Assembly: GCA_964558325.1 (NCBI GenBank) | Contig: CAZLCX010000007.1 | Coordinates: 42,079 to 106,078 of the forward strand | DNA from: Halonatronomonas sp964558325 | GTDB taxonomy: Bacteria > Bacillota > Halanaerobiia > Halanaerobiales > Halarsenatibacteraceae | Direction: 5' to 3' | Length of the DNA stretch: 64,000 bases | Shown here: piece by piece, positions 1 through 8,433 of the stretch | Layout: each line of letters opens with the position of its first letter | Numbering within the stretch: position 1 is the first letter of the stretch | Position numbers and translations under genes: made by a program | The notes under the pieces: model-generated | Database searches by the model: none | Seen by the model: the letters and a program-made list of their open reading frames with translations, nothing else | What the model was told of the DNA's origin: nothing

Positions 1-891
1 AGGCTCAACCTTACCTGGCTGGCCAATTGTATCGCCGATTGAGATCTCTGGCAGTCCAGTAACTACGGCAATATCGCCACTTTCAACCCTATCAACTTCC
101 GACTGGCTTAAACCGACATAACTAAAGAGTTTATTGATCTTACCCCTATTGATTGAACCATCCCGCTTGCTGACTTCAACTTTCTGGCCCTTTGCTATCT
201 CTCCCTGATAGATCCGGCCAATCCCCATTCTGCCCAGATAATCATCATAGGCCAGGTCATAAACCTGCATCTGGAGAGGTTCATCGTTTTTATCTGGATA
301 ACTTTTAATCCTGTCTATAATAGTATCAAAGAGCGGGGTTAAATCTTCCCCTTCATCTTCTAAGTTGTATTTAGCTATGCCTTCAGTTGCTATCCCATAA
401 ACGGTTGGAAAATCAAGCTGTTCATCGCTGGCATTAAGATCAATGAAGAGATCCAGGATCATATCCTTAACTACCTCTGGCCTGGCATTTTTCTTATCGA
501 TCTTATTAATTAAGACAACTGGTTTTAAACCCTTCTCCAGGGATTTCTGAAGCACAAACCTGGTCTGGGGCATTGGACCCTCAGCGGCATCGACTAATAA
601 AATGGTGGTATCTACTGATCTAATTACTCTTTCAACCTCTGATGAAAAATCAGCATGACCTGGGGTATCGACTATATTTATTTTATATCCATCATGTTCG
701 ATGGCACAGTTCTTTGAATAGATGGTGATTCCTCTCTCCCTTTCTAAGTCATCACTATCCATAATACAATCAACTACTACCTGATTTTCTCTAAAAATCC
801 CGCTCTGACCTAAAAATGCATCGACCAGAGTTGATTTGCCTGCATCAACATGGGCAATTATTGCAATATTAATAATTTCTTTTTCTCTCAT
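1..891 (-). CDS. typA: TypA/BipA ribosome-associated GTPase, 5' part only
   Basis: Translational GTPase of the TypA/BipA family, which acts on ribosomes and matters mainly under stress. From the ATG at 891 I read G1 HVDAGKST (residues 14-21), ERERGIT in switch I, DTPGH (G3), NKID (G4) and the start of the second beta-barrel domain. EGPMPQTRFVL and LDFPTVY are TypA-like rather than EF-G or LepA. G1 has Ala-Gly-Lys-Ser where TypA usually has His-Gly-Lys-Thr, so a paralogue is possible. The frame is open for 297 codons to the left edge; roughly the second half of a normal ~610-residue protein lies outside the window. Confidence 0.9.
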   Translation of the reverse strand, partial: MREKEIINIAIIAHVDAGKSTLVDAFLGQSGIFRENQVVVDCIMDSDDLERERGITIYSKNCAIEHDGYKINIVDTPGHADFSSEVERVIRSVDTTILLVDAAEGPMPQTRFVLQKSLEKGLKPVVLINKIDKKNARPEVVKDMILDLFIDLNASDEQLDFPTVYGIATEGIAKYNLEDEGEDLTPLFDTIIDRIKSYPDKNDEPLQMQVYDLAYDDYLGRMGIGRIYQGEIAKGQKVEVSKRDGSINRGKINKLFSYVGLSQSEVDRVESGDIAVVTGLPEISIGDTIGQPGKVEP

Positions 892-922
892 TTGTATCTA
901 CTCCTTTACAAGATCATTGTTT

Positions 923-951
923 ATTATACACCATTAGAGCCATATATGCAA
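923..951 (-). promoter_or_regulatory. Sigma-A type promoter for typA
   Basis: Read on the minus strand: TTGCAT, 17-bp spacer, TATAAT, about 30 bp upstream of the typA start. The -10 is perfect and the -35 matches four of six. Confidence 0.6.
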
Positions 952-1055
952 TTAAACGTATAAATATTTTTTCAGCTGATTTATTGATAAATATGGACGT
1001 TAATTAGTTATTTTTATAAAATTTTATAATTTAATAAAATTTAATATGTAAAAAC

Positions 1056-1084
1056 TTGATAATATTTTTTCATGGTGATATAAT
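1056..1084 (+). promoter_or_regulatory. Sigma-A type promoter for the two 72-residue genes
   Basis: TTGATA, 17-bp spacer, TATAAT, about 70 bp before the first small gene. The rest of the 892-1153 gap is very AT-rich and shows no other structure. Confidence 0.6.
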
Positions 1085-1153
1085 TATTACAGGAAAAAGT
1101 AGAGTTGATTGATAAGTTTAACATTATAATTATTAAAAGAGAGGTGTTGAATT

Positions 1154-1372
1154 ATGAGTAATTTAAGGGAGACTGTTCTTTATGCAATCGAGAATTTTAA
1201 TGCTGCCTTTAGAAGAATAGATGATATTGATCTCGATGAAATAAAGATAGAAGAAAAGATTATGGACAACAGAATCATGTCGATTGAGAGTTATTTGAGG
1301 TTTTTAGAAAGAGACGGAATTGATGATTTCAAAAAGATAAGAGATATTATAGAAGGTGATATTAATGGCTGA
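1154..1372 (+). CDS. Small hypothetical protein, 72 residues
   Basis: Not recognised. A soluble, acidic, probably all-helical protein with alternating charged and hydrophobic residues (IDDIDLDEIKIEEKI near residues 22-36), no Cys, no signal peptide and no membrane segment. A clear ribosome site (GAGGTG at 1141-1146) and a good promoter upstream support a real gene. Its stop overlaps the start of the next gene, so the two are translationally coupled and may form a small complex. An RNA- or DNA-binding helper is possible, but nothing in the sequence decides this. Confidence 0.6.
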   Translation: MSNLRETVLYAIENFNAAFRRIDDIDLDEIKIEEKIMDNRIMSIESYLRFLERDGIDDFKKIRDIIEGDING

Positions 1373-1583
1373 TAAAATTTATTACAAAGTTCAGTATCCG
1401 ATGAAAAAGGCTATTGAAAAACTAAGAAAGCTTGAGACTGATAAGAAAAAATTACAGAAACAGGTTGATGAACTTACTGAAACTGAAAAGGGTATGATTA
1501 AAGATTTTATTATCGAATGGGAAAATAAGAATAAAGATAAATTAGAAAATTTTATTCAAAAATTAAAGGAAGAAAATATCTAA
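1365..1583 (+). CDS. Small hypothetical coiled-coil protein, 72 residues
   Basis: Not recognised. Lys/Glu-rich with a long predicted helix: residues ~13-45 (MKKAIEKLRKLETDKKKLQK onward) have heptad-like spacing of Leu and Ile, suggesting a coiled coil. I chose the ATG at 1365 because AAGGTGAT sits just before it; an in-frame GTG nine bases upstream overlaps that ribosome site. It overlaps the upstream 72-residue gene by eight bases and ends just before a strong terminator, so the pair is a self-contained two-gene operon. Confidence 0.6.
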   Translation: MADKIYYKVQYPMKKAIEKLRKLETDKKKLQKQVDELTETEKGMIKDFIIEWENKNKDKLENFIQKLKEENI

Positions 1584-1592
1584 GACCTGCTG

Positions 1593-1620
1593 AGCCCTGG
1601 TTACTGCCAGGGCTATTTTG
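1593..1620 (+). terminator. Intrinsic terminator after the small-gene pair
   Basis: Perfect 8-bp stem AGCCCTGG/CCAGGGCT with a six-base loop, followed by ATTTTG. Confidence 0.75.
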
Positions 1621-1649
1621 TAATTAAAATTCTGAAAGGATGATTATCT

Positions 1650-3596
1650 GTGGAGAAGCTTAAAGTCGATAGTATGCTGGAATACAGGTTTCTATCTGAG
1701 CTAAAATATTCACCTGATGGAAAAAATCTTGCTTTTAAAGTCAGTCAGGCTAATAAGGATGACAATGAATATAATTCAAACCTCTGGATTTATAATCTTA
1801 AAGAGGATAATTTTTATCAGTTGACCTCTGGTAAAAAGGATGGGAGTTTTGCCTGGTTAAATCCTGAGGAGATAGTCTTTACTTCAAAACGGAAGGATAA
1901 AGATGATGAGAAACTGCTGCCTGAAACTGAATTTTATAAGATTAAAATTAATGGTGGCGAGGCTGTTCATCTTAAAACTATTGAAAAGGCTGTCGGTGAT
2001 TTTAAAGTTAAGGATGAGGACCAGCTAATCTTTACCGCTATGAAGGATTTAAAAGAACGAGATGAAGAGGAATTAAAGAAAGATAAGGATTATCAGGTTC
2101 TAGAGGAAATCCCATTCTGGTCAAATGGTAAGGGCTTTACCAATAACTACAGGAATCATTTATATAGTCTGGAGCTTGCATCTGATCAAGTTACTGAGCT
2201 TGTTGGTGGTAAAAATAATATCGAGAATTTTGCACTTAAGGATAATAAAATTGCCTTTACCATGAGTTACTTTGAAGATAAAGCTGAGATTACAAATAAT
2301 CTTCACTTATATGAAATTGACAGCGGCAATCTCTATCAGTTGACTGATAGAGACTGGTCAATCAGTATGATGGAATTTAAAAATGATCAGGAGATCTATT
2401 TTGCAGCCAATGATTTTCAGGCTATGGGCCTTAATTCTAATCCTGATATTTATCAGGTTAATATTGAAAGTAAGGAGATAAGTCAGTTAACTGAGGAGAT
2501 GGATAGGAGTCTCTGGACTTCTGTCGGTAATGACTGCCGTTTAGGTGGCGGTCAGAATTTTGCAGTCGATGCTGGTGAGCTCTATTTCATTTCAACTGAA
2601 GGTTATAATGCCTATCTGAATAGATTAGATGATGGCAAGGTTTCAAGGGTAATTGCAGATGAAGGTACTGTTGATCTCTTTGATATTTATAATGGCCAGA
2701 TTGCCTTTATCGGCTTTAGAGATAATCAGCTTCAGGAATTATATCTCTATGAAAATGGCGAGGAAAGACAGGTTAGCTCCTTTAATGACCAGGTCTTAGC
2801 TGAGAAGATGGTCTCTGAGCCTGAACATTTTACTGTTGAGACTTCAGACGGCCTTGAGCTTGATGCCTGGGTAATTAAACCAGTCGGATATCAGCAAGGG
2901 GAAAAATATCCGGCGGTCTTAGAAATCCATGGCGGCCCCAAGACTGTCTATGGTTCCATCTTCTTTAATGAGTTTCAGATTCTGGCCAATGAGGGTTATG
3001 CTGTTATCTTTAGCAATCCCAGAGGTAGTGATGGCCGGGGCAATGAGTTTGCTGATATTAGAGGCGGTTATGGCGATAGAGATTATCAGGACCTGATGGA
3101 AGTAACCGATGCTGCCATTGAGCGCTATGATCTGATTGATCCTGATAGATTAGGAGTTGCCGGAGGATCCTATGGTGGTTATATGACCAACTGGATAGTT
3201 GGCCAGACTGATCGGTTTAAGGCTGCTGTCTCCCAGCGGAGCATCTCCAACTGGGTCTCAATGTTTGCCACCACTGATATCGGATATTTCTTTGTCGAGG
3301 ATCAGGCCGCTGGAGCAACCCCCTGGAATAATCTTGATGAGCTCTGGGACAGTTCCCCTTTAAAATATGCTGACAGGGTTTCCACTCCGACCCTATTAAT
3401 TCATTCTGAAGAGGATTATCGCTGCTGGCTGACCGAAGCCCTCCAGTTCTTTACAGCTTTGAAATATCACGGGGTTGAAAGCAGGCTGACTATTTTTAAA
3501 GGGGAGAATCACGAACTTTCCAGGAGCGGCAAACCTGAGCATCGGATTCGCCGCTATCAAGAAATGATTGACTGGTTTAATCAATATTTAAAGTAA
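1650..3596 (+). CDS. S9 family (acylaminoacyl-peptidase type) serine peptidase
   Basis: Prolyl-oligopeptidase-superfamily enzyme of 648 residues that probably trims short peptides in the cytoplasm; no signal peptide. Residues ~1-380 form WD40-like beta-propeller repeats (recurring QLT..DG patterns) and the rest an alpha/beta hydrolase. Nucleophile Ser507 lies in GGSYGGYM. The likely Asp is 589 in HSEEDYR and the His is 621 in GENHELSRSG, in the usual order. The start is GTG at 1650, nine bases after GAAAGGA. The 3' end overlaps glycerate kinase on the other strand by 20 bases. The internal TD and RD repeats and length fit the S9C subfamily; the exact substrate is unknown. Confidence 0.88.
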   Translation: MEKLKVDSMLEYRFLSELKYSPDGKNLAFKVSQANKDDNEYNSNLWIYNLKEDNFYQLTSGKKDGSFAWLNPEEIVFTSKRKDKDDEKLLPETEFYKIKINGGEAVHLKTIEKAVGDFKVKDEDQLIFTAMKDLKERDEEELKKDKDYQVLEEIPFWSNGKGFTNNYRNHLYSLELASDQVTELVGGKNNIENFALKDNKIAFTMSYFEDKAEITNNLHLYEIDSGNLYQLTDRDWSISMMEFKNDQEIYFAANDFQAMGLNSNPDIYQVNIESKEISQLTEEMDRSLWTSVGNDCRLGGGQNFAVDAGELYFISTEGYNAYLNRLDDGKVSRVIADEGTVDLFDIYNGQIAFIGFRDNQLQELYLYENGEERQVSSFNDQVLAEKMVSEPEHFTVETSDGLELDAWVIKPVGYQQGEKYPAVLEIHGGPKTVYGSIFFNEFQILANEGYAVIFSNPRGSDGRGNEFADIRGGYGDRDYQDLMEVTDAAIERYDLIDPDRLGVAGGSYGGYMTNWIVGQTDRFKAAVSQRSISNWVSMFATTDIGYFFVEDQAAGATPWNNLDELWDSSPLKYADRVSTPTLLIHSEEDYRCWLTEALQFFTALKYHGVESRLTIFKGENHELSRSGKPEHRIRRYQEMIDWFNQYLK

Positions 3597-4710
3597 TTAT
3601 TTTGCCAATATTCCTGGCTGTCTCCTGAAGTAATTCCGGGGCAGCCAGGATTATTTTATTTAATGAGCCTGGTTTATCAATAATCGAAAAGGCAGCATCA
3701 ATGCCTGCCTGATAAACCTGCTGGTAACCAGTCCCAAGGCTGCCGGCTATGGCAATGACAGGTATTCCCTGTTTTTTTGCCAGCTGAGCAACATGGATTG
3801 GTGCTTTATTATTGATTGTCTGGGAATCAAGCTGACCCTCCCCTGTAATTACAAGGTCTGCTCCCTTTAATTTTTCTTCCAGCCGGTTGGCTCTGGCAAC
3901 TATATCTGCCCCTTCCTTTAATTCGCCATTCAAAAATGTTATTAAACCAGCCCCCAGGCCGCCTGCTGCTCCAGCACCTGCTAGCTGCTGGAGATCTCGG
4001 TTGTAATTTTCTTTGACAAATTGATTAAATTTGCGAAAATTCTGGTCTAACTCTTCGACCTGTTTCTGGCTGGCTCCTTTCTGGGGCCCATAAATATAGG
4101 CAGCCCCATTCTCGCCATAAAATGGATTGGAAACATCACAGGCTATCTCTAAATAAAGTTCTTCTGCTGGAGGATAGAGATTCTCCTTAGATACAAAGGC
4201 TATCCTGCCAATCTGGCCTCCTCCTCTACTGATTCTCTGGCCATTTTCATCTTTAAAACTAAAACCAAGGGCCTTAAGGGCTCCAATTCCGGCATCCATA
4301 GTAGCAGAACCGCCAATCCCTAAGATAATATGTCTGGCTCCTTTTTCAAGAGCTGATTTTATTAATTGACCTGTTCCATAGGTTGTTGTTTTTCTGGGAT
4401 CTGCTGTTGCTGGATCTATGTAACTTATCCCTGAGGCTGCTGCCATTTCAATAACAGCTGTCTTTTCATCCAGGATTCCAAAAAAGGCTTTAACTTTTTC
4501 CCCTTCTGGCCCAATTACTTCCTCTTTAATTATCTGGCCATTATGGGCATCAACCAGCGCCTGGACTGTACCTTCACCTCCATCGGCCATTGGAACTTTA
4601 ATTGTATCTGCTTCTGGCATGACTGCTTTAATCCCTTTTTCTATATTTTCAGCAACTTCCAGGGCTGTTAGACTCTCTTTATATGAATCTGGAGCAATGA
4701 TTATCTTCAT
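3577..4710 (-). CDS. glxK: Glycerate 2-kinase, GlxK/GarK family
   Basis: Phosphorylates D-glycerate with ATP, feeding the product into lower glycolysis. The 377 residues match the family length. Diagnostic stretches are the N-terminal IIAPDSYKESLTA, GGEGTVQALV, the glycine-rich GIGGSATMDAGIGALKALGF and ITGEGQLDSQT near the C-terminus. A ribosome site (AGGAGG) precedes the ATG at 4710. The gene stands alone and converges on the S9 peptidase with a 20-bp tail overlap. No glyoxylate or glucarate genes are nearby, so the source of glycerate (glucosylglycerate or serine breakdown, for example) cannot be read from context. Confidence 0.92.
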   Translation of the reverse strand: MKIIIAPDSYKESLTALEVAENIEKGIKAVMPEADTIKVPMADGGEGTVQALVDAHNGQIIKEEVIGPEGEKVKAFFGILDEKTAVIEMAAASGISYIDPATADPRKTTTYGTGQLIKSALEKGARHIILGIGGSATMDAGIGALKALGFSFKDENGQRISRGGGQIGRIAFVSKENLYPPAEELYLEIACDVSNPFYGENGAAYIYGPQKGASQKQVEELDQNFRKFNQFVKENYNRDLQQLAGAGAAGGLGAGLITFLNGELKEGADIVARANRLEEKLKGADLVITGEGQLDSQTINNKAPIHVAQLAKKQGIPVIAIAGSLGTGYQQVYQAGIDAAFSIIDKPGSLNKIILAAPELLQETARNIGKIITLNID

Positions 4711-4863
4711 TATTTTTCCTCCTGATTTTTATCATTTTAAACTATCTTAAAAATTAATTCATATTTCCTCTGCAATAGGGAAACTGGAGAATACAGACAG
4801 ACTCAAAAAAGAGCTCAAAGAAAGAGATCAGGAAAATAATATACAGTTAATGAATTAAGATTA

Positions 4864-5042
4864 TATAATAAAGGCAAAAAATAATAATCATAACTAATTA
4901 GAAGTGGAAATTGAATTTATTAAATAAAAATTCATTTTTAGAAAATGAAAAAGCTGACAGCCAGCCAGACCCTAAAAGAAATGAAAGTGATATATCGCTA
5001 TTTCAGAAGGCTTTTTTATTTACAAATAACCAGATGCTTTAA
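4864..5042 (+). other. Possible small transcript with a 43-codon ORF
   Basis: The 387-base gap 4711-5097 holds a TATAAT at 4864-4869, then an open frame starting TTG at 4911 and ending TAA at 5042 (43 residues, begins MNLLNKNSFLENEKADSQ), then a hairpin at 5063-5090 followed by CTTTTT in the plus direction. That order (-10, short ORF, terminator) looks like a small gene or small RNA. There is no convincing -35 and the ribosome site is weak (GAAGTGGAAA). No homologue is recognised. Confidence 0.3.
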
Positions 5043-5062
5043 ATCTATAATTATAAATACAG

Positions 5063-5096
5063 TAACCCTTCTGACCTATCAGGAGGGTTAAAGCTT
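5063..5096. terminator. Bidirectional hairpin terminator
   Basis: 12-bp stem (5063-5074 with 5079-5090, one G-T pair) and a CCTA loop. On the plus side GCTTTTTA follows; on the minus side it lies directly behind the M55 peptidase stop codon. Confidence 0.65.
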
Positions 5097-5097
5097 T

Positions 5098-5910
5098 TTA
5101 ACTAACAAAATGCAAAAATGTTAAGAAATCGAGAAAATCATCTGCAGCAAATTTAACCTCATAATCCTTCTGTTCTGCCCCAGGATAATTACCGGCCCTA
5201 ATAGCATCTTTAATTTTTCTATAAATCAAATGGGATTTGAATTGTTCTATATCCTGCCCCAGGGGTTTGAGAGTTTCTATTTTAACCAAACCAGATTTTA
5301 CCCCTGTTTTAATTCTTCTCCGGGCCTCATTAAGGGGTAAGGCTCTAATTGCTTGTCCCAGACCATATTTTACTACTGCTGTTTCTATTCCAGGAATTAA
5401 TTCTTTCGTCTGCTGACAACAGATTTCATCACCTGAAATAAAACTGACTGGAATTCCAAAATAACCTGCTGTATAAGCATTAATCAGGGCCTCACTGGCA
5501 GGTTGATTATTAATAAATATCTTATGAAACTTGCCAGATATAGTATGGGCCAGTGTTCCATGCTCAAGTCCCGGGCTTGCATGATAACCAACAAAAAATA
5601 CTGTATCAAAACTTTCATCAATCCCATCCATCATGCTATATGGCCTGCCTGACCAGCCTCTGATTAATTCTGCCCTCTCATCTAATTGGCCTGGCAGAAT
5701 ATTTCTGGCTGTAGCATGGGCATCTCTAACAACCACTCTTGATGCTCCACTGGCAAAAGCTGACTCAACTGCTGCATTGACATCCCCGGTCATAATCTCT
5801 CTAAATTCTTTATATTCCCCTTCAGTTTTACTCACTTCTTCTCCAGCTACCAGTGAGCTAATTCCTTCCATATCTGCTGAAATAAATACTGATAAATTCC
5901 GGTTATCCAT
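5098..5910 (-). CDS. dppA: M55 family D-aminopeptidase (DppA-like)
   Basis: Zinc-dependent peptidase of the DppA family, which releases N-terminal D-amino acids such as D-Ala from short peptides, usually while recycling cell-wall or imported dipeptides. The 270 residues begin with the metal-binding ISADMEGIS (Asp and Glu ligands, ~residues 10-18). They also contain VRDAHATARN, FVGYHAS and LAHTISG, all family hallmarks with the expected His and Asp ligands. It is followed by a hairpin terminator and preceded by a 52-residue membrane protein and a peptide ABC importer on the same strand, so imported peptides are plausible substrates. The importer has its own terminator at 6161-6198, so co-transcription is not assured. 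Confidence 0.9.
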   Translation of the reverse strand: MDNRNLSVFISADMEGISSLVAGEEVSKTEGEYKEFREIMTGDVNAAVESAFASGASRVVVRDAHATARNILPGQLDERAELIRGWSGRPYSMMDGIDESFDTVFFVGYHASPGLEHGTLAHTISGKFHKIFINNQPASEALINAYTAGYFGIPVSFISGDEICCQQTKELIPGIETAVVKYGLGQAIRALPLNEARRRIKTGVKSGLVKIETLKPLGQDIEQFKSHLIYRKIKDAIRAGNYPGAEQKDYEVKFAADDFLDFLTFLHFVS

Positions 5911-5933
5911 TATAATCTCCCCAATCTATCTAT

Positions 5934-6092
5934 TTAAATACTTTCCCAGAATGTTTCCTTTAAAAGACCAATGGCTGCTCCAACAACAATACCTACTGCT
6001 ATATTCCCCCCAAAAAACAGGCTTACCAGAATACCTACACCAGCTCCAAGGGCAATAGCAATACCGATTTTATTTATATTTTTATTAGCCAT
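5934..6092 (-). CDS. Small glycine-rich membrane protein, 52 residues
   Basis: Not recognised as a named family. The frame from the ATG at 6092 gives 52 residues beginning MANKNINKIGIAIALGAGV. Two hydrophobic glycine-rich spans (~residues 9-26 and 29-44, with FFGGNIAVGIVVGAAIG in the second) suggest a two-helix hairpin with GxxxG-type packing. A GAGGGGG ribosome site lies eight bases upstream. It lies 23 bases before dppA on the same strand and is probably co-transcribed with it. It could be a membrane anchor or glycine-zipper protein; no function is assigned. Confidence 0.6.
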   Translation of the reverse strand: MANKNINKIGIAIALGAGVGILVSLFFGGNIAVGIVVGAAIGLLKETFWESI

Positions 6093-6160
6093 AACAAACC
6101 CCCTCATAAATTTTTCTGCTTAACCTATAATTCTTTACCCAATTAAAAAATCCTTTATCT

Positions 6161-6198
6161 AAAAGAAAAAACCTGGGATAATTAAAGCAATCCCAGGT
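6161..6198 (-). terminator. Intrinsic terminator of the first peptide importer operon
   Basis: On the minus strand ACCTGGGAT pairs with ATCCCAGGT (9 bp), followed by TTTTTTCTTTT. It sits 18 bases after the permease stop. Confidence 0.8.
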
Positions 6199-6215
6199 GG
6201 TAATAAATCATTTCT

Positions 6216-7343
6216 TTATCTTATTGTTGATTTTGGGTCTAAGGCATCGCGTAAGCCGTCACCTAATAAATTATAGCTTAAACAGGCAATAAAAATCATA
6301 AAGCCAGGTATTAGCATCCAGGGAAATCCAGTAATAGATGTGACGCTTTGAGCTGATGCCAGCATATTACCCCAGCTAGCTGCTGGCTCCTGGATTCCTA
6401 AGCCAATAAAACTTAGACCAGATTCAAGGATTATGTAACCTGGAACAGCTACTGTGGCACTAACTATAACATAGGTTGTTGTAACCGGCAATACATGCTT
6501 CAGGATTATTCTTTTGTCTGAAGCCCCAATAGCCCTTGCAGCCAGCACATATTCTTCATTCTTTGCTGAAAGAACCATTCCTCTAATGACCCTGGCCATT
6601 CCTGCCCAGCCCCGAAAAGCTAAAATTGAAATTATGAAAAAGAACCTCATCTGGGAGGGGACATCAATCGGCATTACCGCAGCTAATGCCAGTAACAAGT
6701 AAAACCCTGGAATTGACATTATTATTTCAGCAAACCGCATTAATATTTCATCAACCCAGCCGCCATAATAGCCTGAAATACCTCCAACTACCATCCCTAT
6801 TGATGTAGAGATAAAGATAGCTACAAAACCAATGAACATGGAAACTCTGCCGCCATATAAAAGCCTGGTAAATAGGTCTCGACCATAATCATCACTGCCC
6901 AATAAGAATAAGGGTTGATCATACCCCTCCAGTCCAAAGAGCTTAAAATTAGTTACAAATGGACCTACTTTATGGGGGTCTCCTCTATGAAAAAACTTGA
7001 TTTCATGTTTTTCGTCCTCATTAATTTCATACTGTCCCCAGCCAACAGATTCAGTACCATATATAAAAGGCCTGGTTAAACTGCCGTCTTCATCAGTAAA
7101 GTGAATTCTTGTTGGGGGATGATAAAAATCCTGTCTAAATGTTCTATTTGGGTGATATGGAGAGAGAAAGCCTGCAAATATAACCAGAACATATAAAATT
7201 AATACAACAATCCCACCTGCTATTGCAATTTTATGCCTCCTTAATCTTTTCCACATTTCACCCCAGAATGAATACTGTTTGTTTTTGCCAACAGTATTTT
7301 GGACAAAATCCTTTCCATCTTCTGTGAATGGTTTATTTTCCAT
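6216..7343 (-). CDS. Peptide ABC importer permease, DppC/OppC type
   Basis: Inner-membrane channel subunit of a di/oligopeptide importer. The 375 residues are longer than the usual ~300 because an extra periplasmic stretch of about 80 residues (YHPPTRIHFTDEDG to KLFGLEGYDQ) follows the first membrane span at ~residues 38-60. That insertion is typical of one DppC subgroup. After it come GSDDYGRDLFTRLLYGG, five more membrane spans and the ATPase-contact loop AARAIGASDKRIILKHVLP. GGGGGGAT precedes the ATG. It pairs with the B-type permease 13 bases upstream. No ATPase gene is present in this operon. Confidence 0.9.
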   Translation of the reverse strand: MENKPFTEDGKDFVQNTVGKNKQYSFWGEMWKRLRRHKIAIAGGIVVLILYVLVIFAGFLSPYHPNRTFRQDFYHPPTRIHFTDEDGSLTRPFIYGTESVGWGQYEINEDEKHEIKFFHRGDPHKVGPFVTNFKLFGLEGYDQPLFLLGSDDYGRDLFTRLLYGGRVSMFIGFVAIFISTSIGMVVGGISGYYGGWVDEILMRFAEIIMSIPGFYLLLALAAVMPIDVPSQMRFFFIISILAFRGWAGMARVIRGMVLSAKNEEYVLAARAIGASDKRIILKHVLPVTTTYVIVSATVAVPGYIILESGLSFIGLGIQEPAASWGNMLASAQSVTSITGFPWMLIPGFMIFIACLSYNLLGDGLRDALDPKSTIR

Positions 7344-7356
7344 CTGTCATCCCCCC

Positions 7357-8325
7357 TTAATTATACCTTATTCTTGGATCACTAACCGCCAGCAGTATGT
7401 CTGCAATTAAATTACCTGTAATTAATAAGACACTACCCATCATTAAACCAGCCATAGCTAAATAGAGATCTTTTGAACGAACTGCATTGAGCATCAATGT
7501 TCCTAAACCTGGCCAGCCTGTAACAATCTCTGTCAAAGCTGCTCCTCCAAGTAAAGCACTGATCTGAAAACCAAAAATTGTTATCATTGGGTTAATTGCA
7601 TTTCTTAAAGCATGTTTATAAACAACTACCCTTTCCATTAAGCCCTTAGATCTGGCTGTTCTTACATAATCAGATGTCATTGCATCTATCATCTGACCAC
7701 GCATCTGTCTGGTCAAACCTGCCATAGAAGCTGTTCCTAATACAACTGCTGGAACGACTAAATGTTTTAAGATATCAATTATCTGCTCAGTTGGCGACAT
7801 CATGCCATGGGTAATACTGGTCATACCCTGAATAGGCCAGTCTAAATTTAATGTTACTATTCCATATAATAGGAGCAGGGCAAAGAAAAAATTAGGTATA
7901 GACAAGCCTACAAAGGCCAGACTGGTAAAGACATTATCCCCTATTGTGTATTTATTGGTAGCCGAGTATATACCAATCGGTATCGATGCTCCCCATGCTA
8001 ATACCATTGCTGCAAATGATAAAATTAAAGTATTCTTAATCCTGCTGCCAATGACCTGGGTAACAGGAACTCTGTATGCAAATGAACGTCCTAAATTACC
8101 CCTTAATACCTGCCCTAACCATAATGCATATTGTTCAGGCACTGATCTATCCAAACCAAAATCTCTTTCCATTGTATTAAGTACCTGGGTTGATATATCT
8201 GGATTCATTCTTAACTGGTCCAGATAATTACCAGGTGATAATTGCATTATTAAAAATGAAAATAATGAAATTGCTAATAATAATGGAATAGCATATAGAA
8301 ATCTTCTGATTATATACGTTTTCAT
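7357..8325 (-). CDS. Peptide ABC importer permease, DppB/OppB type
   Basis: Second membrane subunit of the importer, 322 residues, six membrane spans. The N-terminal MKTYIIRRFLYAIPLLLAIS and the motif MQLSPGNYLDQLR are typical of the B-type subunits. The EAA loop reads VRTARSKGLMERVVVYKHALRN (start of the C-terminal half). The start ATG at 8325 has GGGAG nine bases upstream. It lies downstream of the binding-protein gene, separated by a strong hairpin that should reduce permease expression relative to the binding protein. Confidence 0.9.
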   Translation of the reverse strand: MKTYIIRRFLYAIPLLLAISLFSFLIMQLSPGNYLDQLRMNPDISTQVLNTMERDFGLDRSVPEQYALWLGQVLRGNLGRSFAYRVPVTQVIGSRIKNTLILSFAAMVLAWGASIPIGIYSATNKYTIGDNVFTSLAFVGLSIPNFFFALLLLYGIVTLNLDWPIQGMTSITHGMMSPTEQIIDILKHLVVPAVVLGTASMAGLTRQMRGQMIDAMTSDYVRTARSKGLMERVVVYKHALRNAINPMITIFGFQISALLGGAALTEIVTGWPGLGTLMLNAVRSKDLYLAMAGLMMGSVLLITGNLIADILLAVSDPRIRYN

Positions 8326-8370
8326 TAATAAATTACTCCCTTCTCAGATATAAAAAATAATATAATTGCT

Positions 8371-8402
8371 AAAAAATAAGAAGGGGGGATGACCCCCTTC
8401 TT
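8371..8402 (-). terminator. Attenuating terminator between binding protein and permeases
   Basis: 10-bp perfect stem (8378-8387 with 8393-8402), five-base loop, then TTTTTT on the minus strand. It lies inside the operon. Confidence 0.75.
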
Positions 8403-8433
8403 TATTTTTGTTTGATTTTAAATAACTCAAATC

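Noticed and set aside
5633..6058. 141-codon plus-strand frame
   Set aside because: Antisense to dppA and the 52-residue gene; composition is that of a shadow frame.
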